From the NCBI GenBank assembly GCA_036937835.1, contig CM072879.1, positions 6,504,501 through 6,568,500 of the forward strand: 64,000 nucleotides of DNA, in the 5' to 3' direction. This stretch comes from Pampus argenteus (lineage: Eukaryota > Chordata > Actinopteri > Scombriformes > Stromateidae). Shown here piece after piece: positions 60,456 through 64,000 of the stretch (its first letter is position 1; each line of letters opens with the position of its first letter). The position numbers and the translations under genes were made by a program. The notes under the pieces are model-generated. The model was not told where the DNA came from. It searched no databases and saw nothing but the letters and a program-made list of their open reading frames with translations.

Positions 60456-62189
60456 AGGATATCTTTGCATGAATTCAGTTTTTTATTTTTACAATTTTTA
60501 TCTTGTTCCATTGAAAACCAAACAGACGTGCACTGATGATAATAAAAAAAAAAATCTTTTAATTTCAACACTGTATAATGTCTGTTTGAAATGTTGTCAT
60601 TGTTTTTCACAAGTCCCTGAACTTTTACAAAAGTCTACATCTCCGGAATACTCCTTTAAATCACCCACACCACTTTATTTCATGTTAACTCGAGACCTTC
60701 GATTTATATAATCATTTCCTGCATCATTGCTAAACGTTAGCAGTAGATGAGCAAAGTTTTACCACCAACGACTGAAACGGCAAAGTTCCAAAATGCTTCT
60801 CAGACTAATTGCAGGCTAAACAACCTTAGGAATGTAACATTAAAATAAACAACTTCATAGGATATACCCTGCTGACAACCCTCATATATAGTCCATACCA
60901 TGTCCTGTATGTTTTACCTCCCGATGTTTACGCCTTCAGCAGTGTTCCTGGGACCATAACTGATGAGAGTTAAGGTTAACATTCGTGCCTGTCAGTACAC
61001 ACACACACATGCACACACACACACACCCCCCACCCCACCCCACCGCTGGCTGCCGGCCTCTTTAGATGTAGGTCTGTGTGTTTCTCTATATGCTGTGGAT
61101 TAGAATAAAGGGCAAGTTTATGTGTTGACGCCCTGAGCAGTGTCTATATGGCTCGCAGTAAGTGCCTAATGTGTGGTCACAGTTGGTAGAGGCCTGTCCA
61201 CATTGCTGCGTCGCCACGGGGCCAAGGACGACGGCTCAGCACGTCTGCTTGTTTAATGCTCTCTGACCCAGAAACTAGCAGTCTGACCTCTTTAGCTTCT
61301 GCTTATAGAAAATCTCCCTCCCTCCTCTTGCGCTCTCTCTCTCCCTCTGTTGGCCCTCTGTCCTCTTGAGATGTGACGTTACACCTTCTTCCTCTCCCTT
61401 GTAAACTGTCTCTTTAGATCAGCCTTGGACTTTCCAGACCCCCTCTTCACAGCACATGTCCTGCATCCTAAATCTGAGTTTCTCATGTCATGCTAAGACT
61501 TTGAATTTCTTATTAAAGCGCCTTGATTTCACGGAGCAAATGAATGTGACTTTGTTTGTTTTCCACTTGTTTTGTGTGCATATTTGGTCAAAATTGTATT
61601 GATTGGTTCTGCAATGTTTTTTTTGTTTTGTTTTTCTTTAATTGTTTTTTTGTTACAGTTTCAGTTTCAGTTTCAAAAATGAATGCAGGGAGATTATTCT
61701 CGGCCTCTAGTTTGACTTGACTTGTTTCTGGGTGAAAGACCTTACCATGTGTCATCCAATATGTTGAATGTTGGGAGGGACTGGTATCTTAAAAATAGTA
61801 AACATTAGTAGGATATACAGGGCTTTGATGTGGTACAGTCGGTAGCATGTGGTGTAACAGTCATGTGAAGTTCCTTAGATACCGTCTCCACAAATGTCCA
61901 AAAACAGCTGTAGTATCATAATAGATTATATTTCCTTACACAAAAACTAAGGAAATATAAGGAGTTGGGTATTAGGTGTTTTTTTTAGTTATATGTGTAA
62001 ATAGTATGTTGAAAGTGTGGTTGAAATTAAAAGATGATGTGACCGCCAGTCACTGATAAAGCAATATGAGTGTCATGGTACCACTGTTTTATTGGATTAT
62101 TGAGAAATTCATAAAAAATGAAAAAAAAACATGCATAATATTAAACAAACAAAATCAGTTGCTACATCGAAAGTCTCTCTCTCTCTATA

Positions 62190-62214
62190 CACACACACAC
62201 ACACACACACACAC
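62190..62214. repeat. (CT)n/(CA)n microsatellite
   Basis: CT units followed by CA run. Confidence 0.9.
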
Positions 62215-62855
62215 CTCCCTTGCCCTCGCTCTGCTCTTGTTATTGTGACTTATATAAGCTGTGATACTGTTTCTGTTTGACCTCTCACTGTGGTGACAGT
62301 TAGTGCTGTGAGAACTCTGGCCAGTCCCGTCCCATCAGGCTCAAGAGGTGTTTGTGTGTGTGTGTGTCTGTGTGTGCGTGTTCTTGTGCATTAGTGGAAG
62401 GCCTCCTGAAATATTCAGCTCAAATAGAGCAAATATTACTTAGGTAAAATATAAGTTGACCAGAAGTGCGAGTGCTCCTGTGGGAAATTATATTTGAGTA
62501 AAACATAAGAACTTTATAGAGTAAAAATACTTAAAAGTTTATAGAGAAGTTTATAAAGTTTAATGAAAGAAAACTTGAAATGTTGAAAATGCTTTCTTTG
62601 CACATTCTTGTGTGCATATTTTTGTGAGTGTGTATATATGCTATGAATACTGTAAATGTGCACGAGTATGAAGTGTTATAGATAACTGAGAGCTTGTATG
62701 GGAAATTATATGCGTTTGTGTTCATGTGCAAAATTAGAATTAATGAATGAAAATACAATTAATCAGAGGAGCTTTACTAAAGCAGGAATGCTTATTTGTG
62801 TGTGTGTGTGCATATATGTGTTTACATGTCAACATGTGTTAGTCGACTCTTCGGA

Positions 62856-62871
62856 CCCCCCCCCCCCCCCC
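62856..62871. repeat. Poly(C) run of 16
   Basis: Sixteen consecutive C residues; length may be inexact in the assembly. Confidence 0.9.
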
Positions 62872-63073
62872 TTCCCGCTGTCTGGCCGATCCTAAATGTC
62901 AGCCCCCCCTTTGCGCTGTGCGGGAGATGTTATGTAACTTTATCCCGTCGACTGCAGCTCTCACGGCGTCAACAAAGCCTGCCGGCTGCAGATCTGTCCG
63001 CGGCAGCCTGTTGTTTTTGTTATTTCCCTCTCTGTCTGTGATTACCGACTACATTAGCAAGTTAATTATATGA

Positions 63074-63108
63074 CCCGACATGTACCGCTTGGTGAGAATC
63101 ATGTCGGG
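63074..63108. repeat. 9-bp perfect inverted repeat, 17-nt spacer
   Basis: CCCGACATG at 63074-63082 and CATGTCGGG at 63100-63108 are exact reverse complements, within the GC-richer block after the poly(C) run. Confidence 0.8.
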
Positions 63109-63661
63109 AACGCCAGCGCTCCAATAGCCAAGAGAGCCCATCTTGGGCGGCTAAGATAAACAAACAGAAAAGAGCCGGTTAAATGATAGAAGTCTGTTTG
63201 TTTGTGTGTGTCTGCAGTGACAAAAACTTGTCCTCATTCTAGTTGAGCTCACATGTGCGGCCTGGAGATTGTACTGTTTGATGGCTTTTGAGGCCCAGTT
63301 CTCTTAGTTCTCTCTCTCTCTCTGTTTATAGCCATGTATCCAGTGGCCTGGTTGTTGGGTTCTTGTGCACTGAGTTCACCTCTCCCTCTCCCTAGATGAG
63401 TCATTGCAGGATAATCAGGCCCAGAGCTTTACAAGGATAACTCAGCCCGACAGCATAGACACGCTCTAACCACCATCACCATCCCAGAAAAAGAGGAAGA
63501 AAAAAGAAAAAAGGGGATAGATAGATAGGAGGGCTCATAGAAAAGGAAAGAAATTGATTAAGAAACATGGATGAGGCGGATGAGTTTGTTGTGTCTGTGT
63601 ACCCAAGATTTTCTTTCTCCTCTGCTGACTTTGTGCATGCATGCATGTCTTTGCATAAAAT

Positions 63662-63663
<2 letters not shown>

Positions 63664-63705
<42 letters not shown>
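63664..63705. repeat. (TG)n microsatellite
   Basis: Pure TG, 42 bases. Two more TG runs follow at 63822-63851 and about 63953-63990. Confidence 0.95.
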
Positions 63706-63706
<1 letters not shown>

Positions 63707-63820
63707 CCTCCCCTGCTGGTTTTGGTAGGTCATTGGGTGCAGTGAGTTGGCACATCAGGGTTTTCCCCAGGTTAGTGCCAAGGCCAGTGCCCAAGATAAT
63801 TATGGTATTATTGCGCGCGC

Positions 63821-63854
<34 letters not shown>

Positions 63855-63950
63855 CTGTATATATATGTGTTTGTTTTTACCAGAACATTCTCCTCTTCCC
63901 TTCATTCCCGCTCTGCACTGTGTCTGAAGCCAGTGGTGCCATCTGTCAGA

Positions 63951-63990
<40 letters not shown>

Positions 63991-64000
63991 TAAAAGGCTG

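Larger units (their letters stand above)
60460..64000. other. Gene-free right end of the window
   Basis: No coding exons recognised. It contains T-rich tracts, several TG/CA microsatellites, a 16-base C run at 62856-62871 and a GC-richer block at about 62870-63180 that may be regulatory. The window ends without a gene boundary. Confidence 0.5.

Overview
The window is a piece of a ray-finned (teleost) fish nuclear genome. The evidence is spliced genes with short coding exons, very dense TG/CA microsatellites, typical teleost repeat debris (Tc1/mariner, hAT-like and SINE/LINE-tail fragments), and five vertebrate genes read exon by exon. There is no bacterial, phage, CRISPR or viral content. I found no undescribed biological system. 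The most interesting signals are regulatory and splicing features around ordinary genes.

Layout from left to right: (1) 1-1855 is upstream sequence and a GC-rich 5' region. (2) 1856-12363 (+) is fndc5, the irisin precursor, five coding exons and 212 aa. (3) 13.2-24.4 kb is gene-free, with microsatellites and decayed repeats. (4) 24490-33432 (-) is ldlrap1 (ARH), nine coding exons and 311 aa, the PTB-domain clathrin adaptor for LDL receptors. (5) 33.4-36.6 kb is the ldlrap1 upstream region plus the likely long maco1 3'UTR. (6) 36579-42272 (-) is maco1 (macoilin, TMEM57), eleven coding exons and 678 aa. (7) 42.27-42.59 kb is a compact bidirectional promoter with a perfect CRE. (8) 43047-44912 (+) is srfbp1, two coding exons and 571 aa, with a long acidic N-terminal extension. 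(9) 45963-51228 (+) is an E2F1/2/3-group transcription factor, probably e2f2, seven coding exons and about 381 aa. One intron is a textbook U12-type AT-AC intron, and the promoter carries E2F, CCAAT and CRE sites. (10) 51.7-64.0 kb has no recognisable coding gene. It holds a fold-back element, an orphan promoter-like block, a cluster of four octamer motifs that looks like an enhancer, and a dead Tc1-like transposon.

From memory of the human map, FNDC5, LDLRAP1, MACO1 and E2F2 all lie on 1p35-p36. The block therefore looks like conserved synteny, which supports the e2f2 assignment (inference). The genes do not form a pathway. The only evident functional coupling is the shared maco1/srfbp1 promoter and the tight srfbp1-to-e2f spacing. 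Coding coordinates come from joining exons by reading frame, splice sites and family similarity. UTR ends and transcription starts are approximate.
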